A DNA stretch of 61,464 bases from Dyella silvatica (GCF_026283955.1 NZ_JAPDPE010000015.1:1-61464), one strand, 5' to 3'. Counted from the first letter of the stretch, positions 39,784-48,899 are shown. Notes: generated by a model from the letters alone, not told the origin. Made by a program: numbers and translations.

Positions 39784-40617
39784 TCAGGTGACCGCGGTCG
39801 GATCGACGGCCGCGAGGTGATCGGGCAAGCCACCGGCCGCGCACGCGCCACCGTCGACGAGCTGCACCGTGCCAGTGATGAAGCCGGCGCGATCGCTGGC
39901 GAGGAAGGCGGCGAGTGCGGCGAATTCGGCGGGATCGCCGATCCGGCCGAGCGGGATGTGGCTGGCCTGCGCGCGCACGCTGGCCTCGTGATCGCCCGCG
40001 TAGCGCGGCGCGAGCTGGGCGGCGAGCCGCTCGACTGGCCCGGTGCGCAGGTACGCCGGCGCGAGCACGTTCACCGTCACGCCCGATGCGCCGAGCTCGG
40101 CGACCAGGCCTTGCGCGAATCGCACCAGCCCCGCGCGCGCCACGCCGGAGAGTGTGTAGTCCTTGACCGTGCGGACCACGGTCTCTGACGCGATGATCAG
40201 CAAGCGCCCCCAGCCGCGCGCGCGAAGGTGCGGCAGTGCGGCCAGCGCGAGCTGGATCGCCGGGAATAAGGACGTCTGCGCCGCGTCGCGGTAGGCGTCG
40301 ATCGCGAAACGCAGCGGCGGCCCCGACGGCGGCCCGCCATTGTTGGTCACCACGATGTCGAGCCGACCCAGCTCCGCCGCCACGCCATCCACCCACGCGC
40401 TAATCGCGTCGTCGTCACGCACATCGACCTGCGCGCTCAGCACGCGGCCTTTGCCCAGCGCGCGCAAGTTGCGCTCCGCCGCAGCGAGCCGGTCGGCGTT
40501 GCGCCCGCAGATCGCTACATGCGCGCCTTCGTGCAGCAGCTCGTGCGCGATCGCATAGCCGAGCCCCGCCGAGCCGCCGGCGATCAGCGCGACTCTATCT
40601 TGCAGACCGAGGTCCAC
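39784..40617 (-). CDS. Atypical short-chain dehydrogenase/reductase lacking YxxxK
   Basis: 277 residues. Rossmann motif GGSAGLGYAIAHE, NNGGPP in place of NNAG, and GFITGTVQLVDGG at the end. The catalytic region reads IIASETVVRTVKDYTLSG, then VARAG: the Tyr is not followed by Lys four residues on. This matches an SDR subfamily (LSNSVRAG type) without the canonical YxxxK pair, so redox activity is uncertain. Start GTG 40617 is preceded by GGAG seven bases upstream; an ATG at 40719 would add a low-complexity leader and is less likely. Confidence 0.85.
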   Translation of the reverse strand: MDLGLQDRVALIAGGSAGLGYAIAHELLHEGAHVAICGRNADRLAAAERNLRALGKGRVLSAQVDVRDDDAISAWVDGVAAELGRLDIVVTNNGGPPSGPPLRFAIDAYRDAAQTSLFPAIQLALAALPHLRARGWGRLLIIASETVVRTVKDYTLSGVARAGLVRFAQGLVAELGASGVTVNVLAPAYLRTGPVERLAAQLAPRYAGDHEASVRAQASHIPLGRIGDPAEFAALAAFLASDRAGFITGTVQLVDGGACAAGGLPDHLAAVDPTAVT

Positions 40618-40733
40618 GTTCGCTCCGAGGCAGGGGTTGAGGATGAGAGTGGGTGTGGTCGGAATCGACGCGGTCACTGGAGGTCGCGTGGTCGCGGGAA
40701 TGGGAATCCGCGTTGGCATGCGTGGGCGCGGCG

Positions 40734-41630
40734 TCAGCAGGTGCGTGCGTGGTTCTGCGGGTAAGTGGGTATCCGTACTTCCGCATGAGTGGCCATGGGT
40801 AGCTCATCGAGCCATTTGCTGTCATCGGGCCGGATCACCGTCGGGCCGGAGCGGAAGCGATCAGGATTGCCGGTTACCGTATGGTTCGGTTGCAACTCGG
40901 CGACCCGACCGCGCAGCGGCAGCGTGCTTGGATCGCCGCCGACCAGCTCGACGAGGGTGCGCAGCACGGGAGCCGGCTCACGGATGAAGTCTTCATAGCG
41001 CACGAACAGCGAGCGCTCCGGGTAACGTGCGACGAGCGCACGCGACGCGAGGTTGAAAGTGAGCCAGTACGCCGTGCTGCGAAATGCCGACAGCGTGTAG
41101 GCGTAGTCCTTTTGCCGCATCCACGAGTGCGCGGTCGCACGCGGATCGCGCACGAGGTGCACGTAGTACGCCTCGATGCCCTCGACATGCTCGAGCAACG
41201 CCGCCTCGCCGGGGATCTTCGTGCTGTCGACGATCACCTCGCAGCCGGTCGCCTCGACGATCGAGCGGTACGTGCGCGCCATCGCCTGGGCGTGCTGCCG
41301 ACGATCTTCCGCAGCGATGCCATCGCGCAAGGCGCGCCAGGTGTGCCGAGTGCGAATGCTCCGCGCCTGCCGCGCGCACACTTCGCGCGCGTGGGCCTCG
41401 CGCGCGTGAGCCGCTGGCTGCTCGCGCTCGAGCACGCGCGACCAGATCGGACACGCGACCAGATCGCGCCCGCAGCCGCACTTGGTGTTCGAGCCCTTGC
41501 CGTACGCGTTCTTCCACAGGAAGTGGAGCTCGCCGACGTGGAAGAAGCCTTCGACCTCGTTGAGCAAATTGCCAATGATCGTGCTGCCGTTACGGCACCA
41601 ACCATTGATCGATAACACCTTGATCGTCAT
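40734..41630 (-). CDS. PAPS-dependent sulfotransferase
   Basis: 298 residues. N-terminal 5'-phosphosulfate loop GWCRNGSTIIGNLL, 3'-phosphate-binding block VHLVRDPRATAHSW, and FVRYEDFIREP as in bacterial sulfotransferases. It should sulfate a hydroxyl or amine of the product from PAPS. Sulfotransferases recur next to encapsulin-like genes in natural-product clusters. The start is the second ATG of a 14-base tandem duplication (41620-41645); the first ATG meets a stop after five codons. Confidence 0.88.
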   Translation of the reverse strand: MTIKVLSINGWCRNGSTIIGNLLNEVEGFFHVGELHFLWKNAYGKGSNTKCGCGRDLVACPIWSRVLEREQPAAHAREAHAREVCARQARSIRTRHTWRALRDGIAAEDRRQHAQAMARTYRSIVEATGCEVIVDSTKIPGEAALLEHVEGIEAYYVHLVRDPRATAHSWMRQKDYAYTLSAFRSTAYWLTFNLASRALVARYPERSLFVRYEDFIREPAPVLRTLVELVGGDPSTLPLRGRVAELQPNHTVTGNPDRFRSGPTVIRPDDSKWLDELPMATHAEVRIPTYPQNHARTC

Positions 41631-41645
41631 GCTTTGATCGTCATG
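41620..41645. repeat. Tandem duplication at the sulfotransferase start
   Basis: TTGATCGTCATG occurs twice with a period of 14 bases (41620-41631 and 41634-41645), duplicating the start codon context between the encapsulin stop and the sulfotransferase. Confidence 0.8.
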
Positions 41646-41646
41646 T

Positions 41647-42543
41647 TCAGGTGAGGGCAGCGATCGAGAAGTGGGTGGGCAGGTGGATGGCGAGCGCGGT
41701 CGTGATCTCGCCGCGCACGGCGAGGCCGTCGCGCGCGAACGTGCCCTCGGGCGGGCGGTCGAACGCGATCGTCGAGCGCTGGCTGTCGAAGATCGTCGCG
41801 CCGGCGTAGAAGTCGCCGACGATCGCCTGGCCGGCGTTGATCATCCGCGTGCGCACGATGCGGATGCCCAGGCTGGCGAGCCCAGTGAGTACGTCCTGGC
41901 GCGGGAACAGGTACTGGAAATAATCGGCGGGGTTCATCACGATGCCATCGGCCGAGCCGCCCATCTGCTCAACGTGCTCGCATGCGGCGAGCAGCGAGGT
42001 GACCGGGTCGGCGAGCGCGGGCAGGCGCCGGAGGTCGGGCATCTCGAGCAGGCCGCGCATATGATCGCCGCCCTTGCCGAGCGCGAGCGATTGATTCTCG
42101 GCGGTGCCAAGGCGGACGAGCAGGCGAAAGTCAATGAAGGTGGCGAGTGCGACCGGATCGGCGAGCAGGGCCTCGGGGATCTGCACCCACGCGCGGGTCG
42201 GTTGGAGCGCGACCTTGCCGCACTGAAAGTCGAAGCCGGCCTCGAGGCGGAGCGCTTCGTCGCGCACGCGCTTGGCGGCCTCGGCGGGGTGGGTCTCGAA
42301 GAAGTACGTGGCCTCGGGGCCATCGGCTTTCGCGATCTTGAACAGCGCACGCATCGCGATCCGTGGCCGGCGCCGGAAGCCGGGAAAGCTGTCGGTGATC
42401 GTAACCGGGAAGTCGACGCGCGCCGACGTGCCGGCCTCGGCGTACGCCGAAGCGAACGCCTGGCCCGGGGTGGGGCCGGCGGGCTCGGCGGACGGCGCGA
42501 TGGCGGGCGCGGCCGGCGATGAAGAAGAGTGGGGCGAATACAT
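41647..42543 (-). CDS. HK97-fold capsid-like protein, candidate family 3 (natural-product) encapsulin
   Basis: 298 residues, encapsulin size. The C-terminal half is a recognisable HK97 major-capsid A-domain: GIVMNPADYFQYLFPRQD, GIRIVRTRMINAGQAIVGDF, ATIFDSQRSTIAFDRPPEG, then a VRGEITTALAIHLPTHFSI ending, matching the capsid pattern of MNP, pV-s-mpaG-aivGDF, F-kn-v-iRae-R-a--v-P-af. The first 45 or so residues are Ala/Ser/Pro-rich and probably flexible. Phage genes (portal, protease, terminase) are absent, and the gene sits mid-operon between an aminotransferase and a sulfotransferase, so it is a domesticated shell rather than a prophage. Family 3 encapsulins are known from myxobacterial and actinobacterial biosynthetic clusters. 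Start ATG 42543 follows GAGG. Cargo is unknown. Confidence 0.78.
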   Translation of the reverse strand: MYSPHSSSSPAAPAIAPSAEPAGPTPGQAFASAYAEAGTSARVDFPVTITDSFPGFRRRPRIAMRALFKIAKADGPEATYFFETHPAEAAKRVRDEALRLEAGFDFQCGKVALQPTRAWVQIPEALLADPVALATFIDFRLLVRLGTAENQSLALGKGGDHMRGLLEMPDLRRLPALADPVTSLLAACEHVEQMGGSADGIVMNPADYFQYLFPRQDVLTGLASLGIRIVRTRMINAGQAIVGDFYAGATIFDSQRSTIAFDRPPEGTFARDGLAVRGEITTALAIHLPTHFSIAALT

Positions 42544-42563
42544 GGTGGCCTCGGGCGCGTGGG

Positions 42564-43841
42564 TTATTTGACTTCGGCGGTCTCGACGACGTCGGCCGAT
42601 CGCGGCGCGAGGTCGGCGTGCGGGGACGCGCGGCGTTGCATGACCTTGCGGATCGCGCGGATCAGATCGTCGCAGTCGGCGCGGGTCAGGGTCGGCGACA
42701 TCGGGATGTCGATTGCGTGCGATAGGTGCTGCGCTGTCGCCGGCAACAGGGCGCGGATCTCGGCCGGGCTCTTGCCGCGGAACAGGAACCGCCAGTTCCA
42801 GAAACAGCGCACGTTGGGATCGTTGGCCGACGCGAGGGCGCGCGCGTCCACGCCTTCGCTGCACAGCGCGGCGGCGACCTGCACCACCTGATCATTACTG
42901 TCGTGCGGGAGGCGGAAGATCAGCGAGTCGCCCAGGTAGCCGCCCGGCATGACCGGCTGGCGCACACCGATGCGCTCGAGGTCCGCGATCTGATCGACGA
43001 CATAGTCGTAATTGCTGCGCAAGATCTCGAGTCGGCGCGGCAAGCGCGCCATTTCCGCGTGGGCGAGCGCGGCGCGGATCTCGTCCATGCGGAAGCTAAA
43101 GAGTGGGTAGTCGAGATCGCAGATCTCGGGCGGCGGGCCCGCGAAGTGACGCTTGAAACGCCCTTCATAGGCACCGGAGAGCACCACCGCCTTGGCGAAC
43201 TGCGTGGCATCGCGGCACACGAGAAAGCCACCTTCGCCGGTGTTCAATGACTTATCCGATTGTGTGCTGAATGCCCCGGCGTCACCGAACGTGCCGGTGT
43301 GCTTGCCGCCGGCGACGAGGCCGAGCGAGGGTACCGCGTCCTCGACGACCGGGATCTGCCACTTGTTGGCGACGGCGAGGATCGCGGGCATGTCGCTCGC
43401 GAAGCCGCGCATGTGGACGACCACGATCGCGCGCACCGCCGGCGACATCTTGCGCTCGAGATCGGCGACGTCGAAGTGCAGGTTGTGATCGCACTCGATC
43501 AGGAGCGGCCGGCCGCCGGCGAGCAAGATCGCGCTCGGTGTCGCCGCGAACGTAAAGCCCGGGCACGCGACGAGCGCCCCCGGCTCGAGCTCGAGCGACA
43601 TCAGGCCCAGGGCGATCGCCGCCGTGCCGCTCGACACCGCGAGCGCGTGCGGCACGCCGAGGTAGCGGCGGAGCGCCGCCTCGAAGCGGCCGGTCTCGGT
43701 ATCGTTGTACGCCCGATAGTCATATCGGAAATACAGCCGATTCGCCAACGCCTGGCGTGGCGCACCCAGGTCCTCATCGTCGACGAAGACATTGCCCTTG
43801 TCATAGGTTGGCCAAGGGAATGTTCGAACCGATTTGTCCAT
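42564..43841 (-). CDS. DegT/DnrJ/EryC1-type PLP aminotransferase
   Basis: 425 residues, typical length. N-terminal VSSGTAAIALGL (PLP phosphate binding), CPGFTFAATPSAILLAGGRP, VVHMRG, VVEDAVPSLGL and the catalytic lysine in STQSDKSLNTGEGGFL. It transaminates a keto or deoxy-sugar-like substrate, or makes an unusual amine. Start ATG 43841 has AGGAG six bases upstream; the ribosome-binding region is duplicated (43842-43880). It is the first gene of the imported operon. Confidence 0.92.
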   Translation of the reverse strand: MDKSVRTFPWPTYDKGNVFVDDEDLGAPRQALANRLYFRYDYRAYNDTETGRFEAALRRYLGVPHALAVSSGTAAIALGLMSLELEPGALVACPGFTFAATPSAILLAGGRPLLIECDHNLHFDVADLERKMSPAVRAIVVVHMRGFASDMPAILAVANKWQIPVVEDAVPSLGLVAGGKHTGTFGDAGAFSTQSDKSLNTGEGGFLVCRDATQFAKAVVLSGAYEGRFKRHFAGPPPEICDLDYPLFSFRMDEIRAALAHAEMARLPRRLEILRSNYDYVVDQIADLERIGVRQPVMPGGYLGDSLIFRLPHDSNDQVVQVAAALCSEGVDARALASANDPNVRCFWNWRFLFRGKSPAEIRALLPATAQHLSHAIDIPMSPTLTRADCDDLIRAIRKVMQRRASPHADLAPRSADVVETAEVK

Positions 43842-43880
43842 ACGCTCTCCTGCAAGGGCGGCACGCTCTCCTGCAAGGGC
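43842..43880. repeat. Tandem duplication carrying the ribosome-binding site
   Basis: ACGCTCTCCTGCAAGGGC occurs twice with a period of 21 bases, directly upstream of the aminotransferase start. On the minus strand each copy carries AGGAGAGCGT, so the Shine-Dalgarno is duplicated. Confidence 0.85.
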
Positions 43881-44159
43881 AGCGCAACTTGACAAACGGT
43901 CGCGCCCGACCTTGTGGTTGAGTTCGACAATAGCGGAAGCGAAAGTGAAGATTGAGTGAATAGGAGGTGACGGAGGTGCGCGGAAAAGGTGATTGCTCAG
44001 TTAACGGCGGCGAGCAACAGCATCGCAAAAGCATTTCTGGCTCCGTTTGGTTTGAGGACGAGATGCTTGTTGCCGTGTCGCAAAAATCACGCCCAGCCTT
44101 GAGAAGCCATTTACGTAATTTTACATAATATACATTATGCGCAATTAAGGAGGCTCCTG
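43881..44159. other. Right border of the imported block, leader region
   Basis: AT-richer sequence upstream of the operon, with no gene seen. It must contain the operon promoter if the operon is expressed here; no convincing -35/-10 pair stands out on the minus strand. The palindrome at 44124-44139 is within it. Confidence 0.4.
44124..44139. promoter_or_regulatory. AT-rich palindrome, operator or -10 region
   Basis: CATAATATACATTATG, six-base arms CATAAT/ATTATG around a short centre, in an otherwise GC-rich context. It could be a regulator site or contain -10 hexamers for either strand. Confidence 0.35.
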
Positions 44160-44623
44160 ATGGGGCGCGGCAACCCGTATCCAGTGTGGCCGGAAGTCCT
44201 CACATTCGTGCTGTTGTTGTCGTCTGTCTGAGGCCTAGAAACCGCCCCTGCTGCAGCCAACAATGTGCCCCCAATGCGCCAACAAATTGCCCCTAATTCA
44301 CCGATTGACGAATAACCTGCCTCCTAATTGCAGCTTCTGCGAATAAGCCACCCCCAATTTCCAGTGATTGCAGCCATGAAACTTGGACCGCAACGACCGA
44401 CATGTCTGCCGCAGCGTTTGATGCATCGCATCCGCACAGTTCATGTCTCCTGGGCTCAGATAACTGTGCATTGGGACGAACGTAGGCAGAAAACTCTGCA
44501 CTACGGCCGCCTGTTGCTCAGAAAACTATGTTCTCCGACCAGCAGCTATTCGCCGTCTGAGTGCCCCGTACATGCGAGCCTACATGTAGGCGAAGTGATT
44601 GGTGCCAGGATGATTGGTGAATT
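44160..44623. mobile_element. Possible IS21-like terminal repeats and debris
   Basis: No intact gene. Four related blocks occur between about 44258 and 44375 (TGTGCCCCCAATG, TTGCCCCTAATTCACC, CTGCCTCCTAATTGCAG, CCACCCCCAATTTCCAGTG), like the multiple terminal repeats of IS21-family elements. A second set, TCAGATAACTGTGCA, GCAGAAAACTCTGCA and TCAGAAAACTATG, follows at about 44455-44530. A strong Shine-Dalgarno precedes a 23-codon frame at 44160-44231 of unknown meaning. No transposase was recognised, so the assignment is tentative. Confidence 0.35.
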
Positions 44624-45451
44624 TCATTTCATGTGGGACTGTATGGAGTGAATTACGTGTTGAATCTTCACCGAGAGGATTGCCTCGCGGGCTTCGTACT
44701 TCTCGATCAAGACGCCTGCGAGCTTGCCGGAAAATGGCGTTGCTCTGCCTAAATCAGAAGGGCTGACCATCTTGCCGAGATCTATGAGGGGCCCGCCGCT
44801 CATTCCGCGAGGCGCGTACGAGTTGACTTTGTTGCCGTCTCTATCGAGCGATTGGCTCTTGTGTTCGATTGCAATGTGGTCGTTACCAGAGAGCCCAATC
44901 TCTATGTAAAGGTCCGGCATTTGCTTTCCGGTCGACGCGTAGCTTGCGAACTTCGGGCGGAGTGCTTTCGTTTTTGGATTTGCCTTCTTGTTTTTTGAAC
45001 GGGGAAAACCCAGGGCAGCGTATACCCTCCCGACGGTGTTGACGCGGTTGAGGGAAACATCAGCCTCCTTAATCGATTTGGCATCTCCAATAGAGCTAAA
45101 GAATTCGTCGCTCACTACGGACCAAGCGAAGTCATAATGATCGTCTTCTCGGCGACCGTTTTGCGGAATGCTGCAGATGAAGTCGAGATCAAGTGGAATC
45201 AGTTCGCCACTTCCACCCAGGAAAAGATCCGTGTTACGGAGTTCATCGATGACGTGAGCCGCTGTTACAAGGTAGTTTCTGCCGGACAACTCCATCAGGA
45301 ATGACGTCCCAATAAATGTAGGCTTCCCGTTTCTGTCCGAACCATAGATCGGCCAAATTGTCCCGCGATACTTCTCTCGTGCAGCGATACGGCCATCATG
45401 AAGCTGATCACGCACAACTTCCAACAACGTTTTAATCACAGCTGGCTCCAT
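44624..45451 (-). CDS. Trypsin-like serine protease domain protein
   Basis: 275 residues. Chymotrypsin-fold triad visible: His in LVTAAHVIDEL, Asp in DHYDFAWSVV, Ser in PRGMSGGPLIDLG. No signal peptide, so cytoplasmic. It lies downstream of the SIR2-Argonaute gene on the same strand (298-base gap). Cytoplasmic trypsin-like proteases occur as effectors in several anti-phage systems, but a role here is only inferred from position. Confidence 0.8.
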   Translation of the reverse strand: MEPAVIKTLLEVVRDQLHDGRIAAREKYRGTIWPIYGSDRNGKPTFIGTSFLMELSGRNYLVTAAHVIDELRNTDLFLGGSGELIPLDLDFICSIPQNGRREDDHYDFAWSVVSDEFFSSIGDAKSIKEADVSLNRVNTVGRVYAALGFPRSKNKKANPKTKALRPKFASYASTGKQMPDLYIEIGLSGNDHIAIEHKSQSLDRDGNKVNSYAPRGMSGGPLIDLGKMVSPSDLGRATPFSGKLAGVLIEKYEAREAILSVKIQHVIHSIQSHMK

Positions 45452-45749
45452 GCGTGTCGCTATTAAGTGTGGACAATGCCTGCTTGGGGCGCGGTCGGCA
45501 GAGACGTTTCGCAGAGATTGCCGATCAGTTCGATGAGGCCGCGTTCGTTTTTGTTCGGAAGTTAAGTGAGAATGCAGTCCAGGGTGGGCCGGACTAGCCC
45601 TTCTCGCATCCCATCGATCGGGCTTTGGCTGCTCTGCCCGTCCTGAGTCGTTTGCTGTTGAATCTGACTTCCGCTAGCAGTGACCTGGCCAAGGCCCTGC
45701 TTTCGGAACTAGTTCTGTCATTCAGCCATTCGCACGACTTGAAAAATAC
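45452..45749. other. Intergenic, nothing recognised
   Basis: Gap between the SIR2-Argonaute gene and the protease gene. No gene, clear promoter or terminator seen. Confidence 0.5.
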
Positions 45750-48700
45750 TCAGATGAGTAGTCGATAGTCATAGGGCGCGGGTCCGAAAGCATCAAGGTA
45801 GTGTCCGACACGTGCTATCGCGCTCGCGGAATCTAGTGTGGCCGGAAGCCGCGAGTAATAGTCAAAAGTATTCCAGTTCATTTTCGAAAGACCAAGAATC
45901 TCGCCGGCGACTTGGATGAGGTCAGACTGCCCAAGATATCTCTTGATTGACAGCGGCGTTGGAATTCGCCGCTTCCCTTGGTAGTACTTCCACCTCGGAT
46001 TCTGCGAACTTGGCGCGGATCCGTGAACCCATAAAAGCGCCGTGTTGGCATCTTGAATCACTATTGCTCCACGGGGCACAGGAAAGCGATCTAGCTGATG
46101 ATGTCCGTCGCGGATCTGGGAAGCAAGATAACGAAGAGACTCCTCCATGTTCACTTCAATCAGCTCTATGTTCTTAACGCCTTCCAGCCCCTGAACGAAG
46201 CCCTTCTGCTCCTCATGAGTGAATGGGGTCCGCTTGTGTACGACAACACGGCGGGGCAATTCGAGTCTGGACTCATAAAATAGTTGCCGAATAGTCTCGC
46301 CCGTCCGGCGAGCATCCTCTTCTGACATGTATGGATTACGGCCCCGCATGATCGGATCCTGAATTCGCCCCAAGCGAAATTGCAGACCCTCACCTCGACC
46401 ACTGTAGAGATGGCTGCATCCTAAGAGAATGTGATTTCCATTTTGCGCAGTCGCATCTGTGCTATATCCGATCCCGACAAACGCGGTCTCGTTGTCGAGA
46501 CTCTCGAGACGCCAGGGTGTTCGCAGAGCCTTTGCGTAGAGCGCCAGTGACAGCCACCAGCGAACGCGACAGGGCTGAGTTGACGATGTCGTCTCCTCTC
46601 TGACGAACTGCGTGCTTTGGCCATGACGCGCAGCATATGCCTTGATGTAATCGTGCAAGTTGAACCTTTCAGTTCCCGTGTTAACGACTTTAAAAGGTGT
46701 CCATCGGGCCGGGACATAGACAGCAGCTATTGCCCCGGGTTTAGTCATGCGAATGGTATCTAGACATCGGCAGATTCGTTGTGCCAATTCTTTTGCGGCA
46801 GACAGGTCATCCCCCTGCACTACGTCGTCCAAGTCCTTCCAGAGAATGTCGCCAGGTAGCGGGAGGGCGATCGGCAAACCAAAAGCATTCGTAAAGCCCG
46901 GAAAATCTTCAAGATAGTCTTTCTCTGTTGACTCTGGCCTGGCTTGTACTTGCAGTGTCCCTAGGAATCGTTTCAGTGCAGGCGCATCAGTGCGTGGACA
47001 CACAGCCGCCACGTCCAATCCCGCAGATAGCCCCGATGCCGTCAGTGGATAATCCCACGGGCGATTCATGACTAAGCCCTTAAGGGGGCTGAGATTGGGC
47101 ACCTCCCGTTGGCCGGTGCGCGCGCAAAAAATGAGGTTGGCGTCCTTGGCTACTGCGCCAGCCTGCTTTGCGTGCCGGGCAACCGCGGGATCGATGGCGC
47201 GAGAAGACTTTTGATGCAGGCCGGCAAAGATCGGAACTCGCCCAAGCTGAAAGCTAGCGCCGCAAGCTTTCAGCTCGATTTTGGCAAGACGGTTCACCCA
47301 CCGGTCGACGTCTTCGCTAAATTTATCATTGTGCTGGTAGCCATATGCGGCGCTGGCCAGCGTTTTGCCGATCTCCTGGTCTGCGGGCTGCCCAGTTGAA
47401 TCCATGGCGACAACATCAGGCATGAACGTGACGTGCGGCTTACTAGCGAGCCATCGAAGTCGCGCTGATAGAGCTCGGTGGAGCCTATACGCTTGATCCG
47501 CATGTCGGACCGTTTTGTATTCGCGTGCCTCCCAGACCTTTCGTGAGCCGTCGCAAGGCTCCTGAAGAAACGTCGCCACTGAACGCGTGAACGCCATGCG
47601 CAACAAGGCTTGAATTCGACCGTCACGCTCAATGTCTCGGTCGGACAGCTGTACTGCCACTGGGTCAGCGCGCAAATATTTGCCGAAGACGTCTTTAAGA
47701 AGACGGGCCTCGCCGAGCGCGAAGGCACCTCCACCCGCTACCACCGCAACTGCATCACGACCGGTCAACATCGATTCTAGCCAAGACCGCCGATCTACAT
47801 CATTAGGATAGTCGACGTCTAGCTTGAGTACTTGAGCTGGACACTGTAAGGGGTAAGCGTTGCTCTTTATTAGCGATGTGACGGGAAGATCTTCCAAAGA
47901 GAACGGCGTTCGACCTGGACTCTCTTCGATATTGGCCTCGATTGCAGTCTTTGCGTCCCTAAGAAGACTCCCTTCGAGAGTCCTAAGGCTAATCTGAGAC
48001 AGCAACTCATCAAAACCCGCCGAATGCACGTAGAACGCATGGCGTCCATGTGTGCTCGCTTCATCCAGCAGCTGGCTAATTGAGGCCGGTGCCTCGGCGT
48101 CTATCCCACACCAATATAGACGACCAGAGCCTGTCGCACACAATCCGTTTCGAAGTGCGGCCATAAGGGACTCGTCCCGGCCACTGTAACCCACGACCAC
48201 TAGGTCGCGGTCAGCTAGTTCTTGAACCAGTCCGCGCCTCAAGGACAGATCCTGCTGTTTAAGCTCTTCTGTGGTGTTCTTCAGTTCGTCGTAGCGAAAG
48301 TCGCCGTGCAACGATATGACGCGCACTTCAGCAGAGGCCTGCGGCCGAAGGGCTCTGTGCGCGGAATCAATACCGATCTCAATGCATACATTGTTGGCGG
48401 TCAGCATGGCGCGAGCAGCCAGGCCGTCAAAGTTCGTTGTCCAAACGGTGCCAATCAGACCTTGTTTGGCCAAAAGAGCGAGAAGCTTGTATCCAATGTG
48501 GGGTTTCGCTTGCTCGACGTATCGCTGGAAGAATTTTTGCCGATCCTGTGCTGTTGGATAGCACGCCTCCGCGTAGAAGCTGTACTCGTCGGGGCTTCTT
48601 TCGGGAGGAAAGCTGCCCCGCTGATCGAGCCAAGTCTGAATACGCTTGCGGGTTCCTGGTAGCGACAACTCGCCTACCACATCACGAAGCTTTGGGTTGT

Positions 48701-48899
48701 TCGAAACAAAAATGTCCTGCTTCCATTCCCAGATACAACGCTGAGCGGAAGGCATGCCGGAGCTAATCGACGCGCCCGCACCGAGCAGAATGCTAAGCGG
48801 CCGCGACTGATTCACCGCAATGGAGCGAACTAGCGCATCTGCAGTGAGATGATGTTCTTTTGAGCGCATAAACATGTTGTTTCTCAGATCTCCATTCAT
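45750..48899 (-). CDS. Single-chain SIR2-APAZ/short prokaryotic Argonaute (SPARSA-type defence protein)
   Basis: 1049 residues from ATG 48899; TTG 48935 and ATG 48875 are alternatives. N-terminal SIR2 NADase: LLGAGASISSGMP, TTNFDGL, VISLHGDFRYD, VVVGYSGRDES. The middle (about 380-700) is the APAZ-like region. The C-terminus is a PIWI domain: AFVGIGYSTD, VVVHKRTPFTHEEQKGF, GAIVIQDANTALLWVHGS. The first catalytic Asp of the DEDX tetrad is absent (GIGYS), so it binds guide and target but should not cut. In this family target recognition triggers NAD+ depletion and abortive infection. Fusion in one chain resembles the Paraburkholderia graminis type rather than the two-gene Geobacter type. Directly follows ptuB. 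Confidence 0.9.
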   Translation of the reverse strand: MNGDLRNNMFMRSKEHHLTADALVRSIAVNQSRPLSILLGAGASISSGMPSAQRCIWEWKQDIFVSNNPKLRDVVGELSLPGTRKRIQTWLDQRGSFPPERSPDEYSFYAEACYPTAQDRQKFFQRYVEQAKPHIGYKLLALLAKQGLIGTVWTTNFDGLAARAMLTANNVCIEIGIDSAHRALRPQASAEVRVISLHGDFRYDELKNTTEELKQQDLSLRRGLVQELADRDLVVVGYSGRDESLMAALRNGLCATGSGRLYWCGIDAEAPASISQLLDEASTHGRHAFYVHSAGFDELLSQISLRTLEGSLLRDAKTAIEANIEESPGRTPFSLEDLPVTSLIKSNAYPLQCPAQVLKLDVDYPNDVDRRSWLESMLTGRDAVAVVAGGGAFALGEARLLKDVFGKYLRADPVAVQLSDRDIERDGRIQALLRMAFTRSVATFLQEPCDGSRKVWEAREYKTVRHADQAYRLHRALSARLRWLASKPHVTFMPDVVAMDSTGQPADQEIGKTLASAAYGYQHNDKFSEDVDRWVNRLAKIELKACGASFQLGRVPIFAGLHQKSSRAIDPAVARHAKQAGAVAKDANLIFCARTGQREVPNLSPLKGLVMNRPWDYPLTASGLSAGLDVAAVCPRTDAPALKRFLGTLQVQARPESTEKDYLEDFPGFTNAFGLPIALPLPGDILWKDLDDVVQGDDLSAAKELAQRICRCLDTIRMTKPGAIAAVYVPARWTPFKVVNTGTERFNLHDYIKAYAARHGQSTQFVREETTSSTQPCRVRWWLSLALYAKALRTPWRLESLDNETAFVGIGYSTDATAQNGNHILLGCSHLYSGRGEGLQFRLGRIQDPIMRGRNPYMSEEDARRTGETIRQLFYESRLELPRRVVVHKRTPFTHEEQKGFVQGLEGVKNIELIEVNMEESLRYLASQIRDGHHQLDRFPVPRGAIVIQDANTALLWVHGSAPSSQNPRWKYYQGKRRIPTPLSIKRYLGQSDLIQVAGEILGLSKMNWNTFDYYSRLPATLDSASAIARVGHYLDAFGPAPYDYRLLI

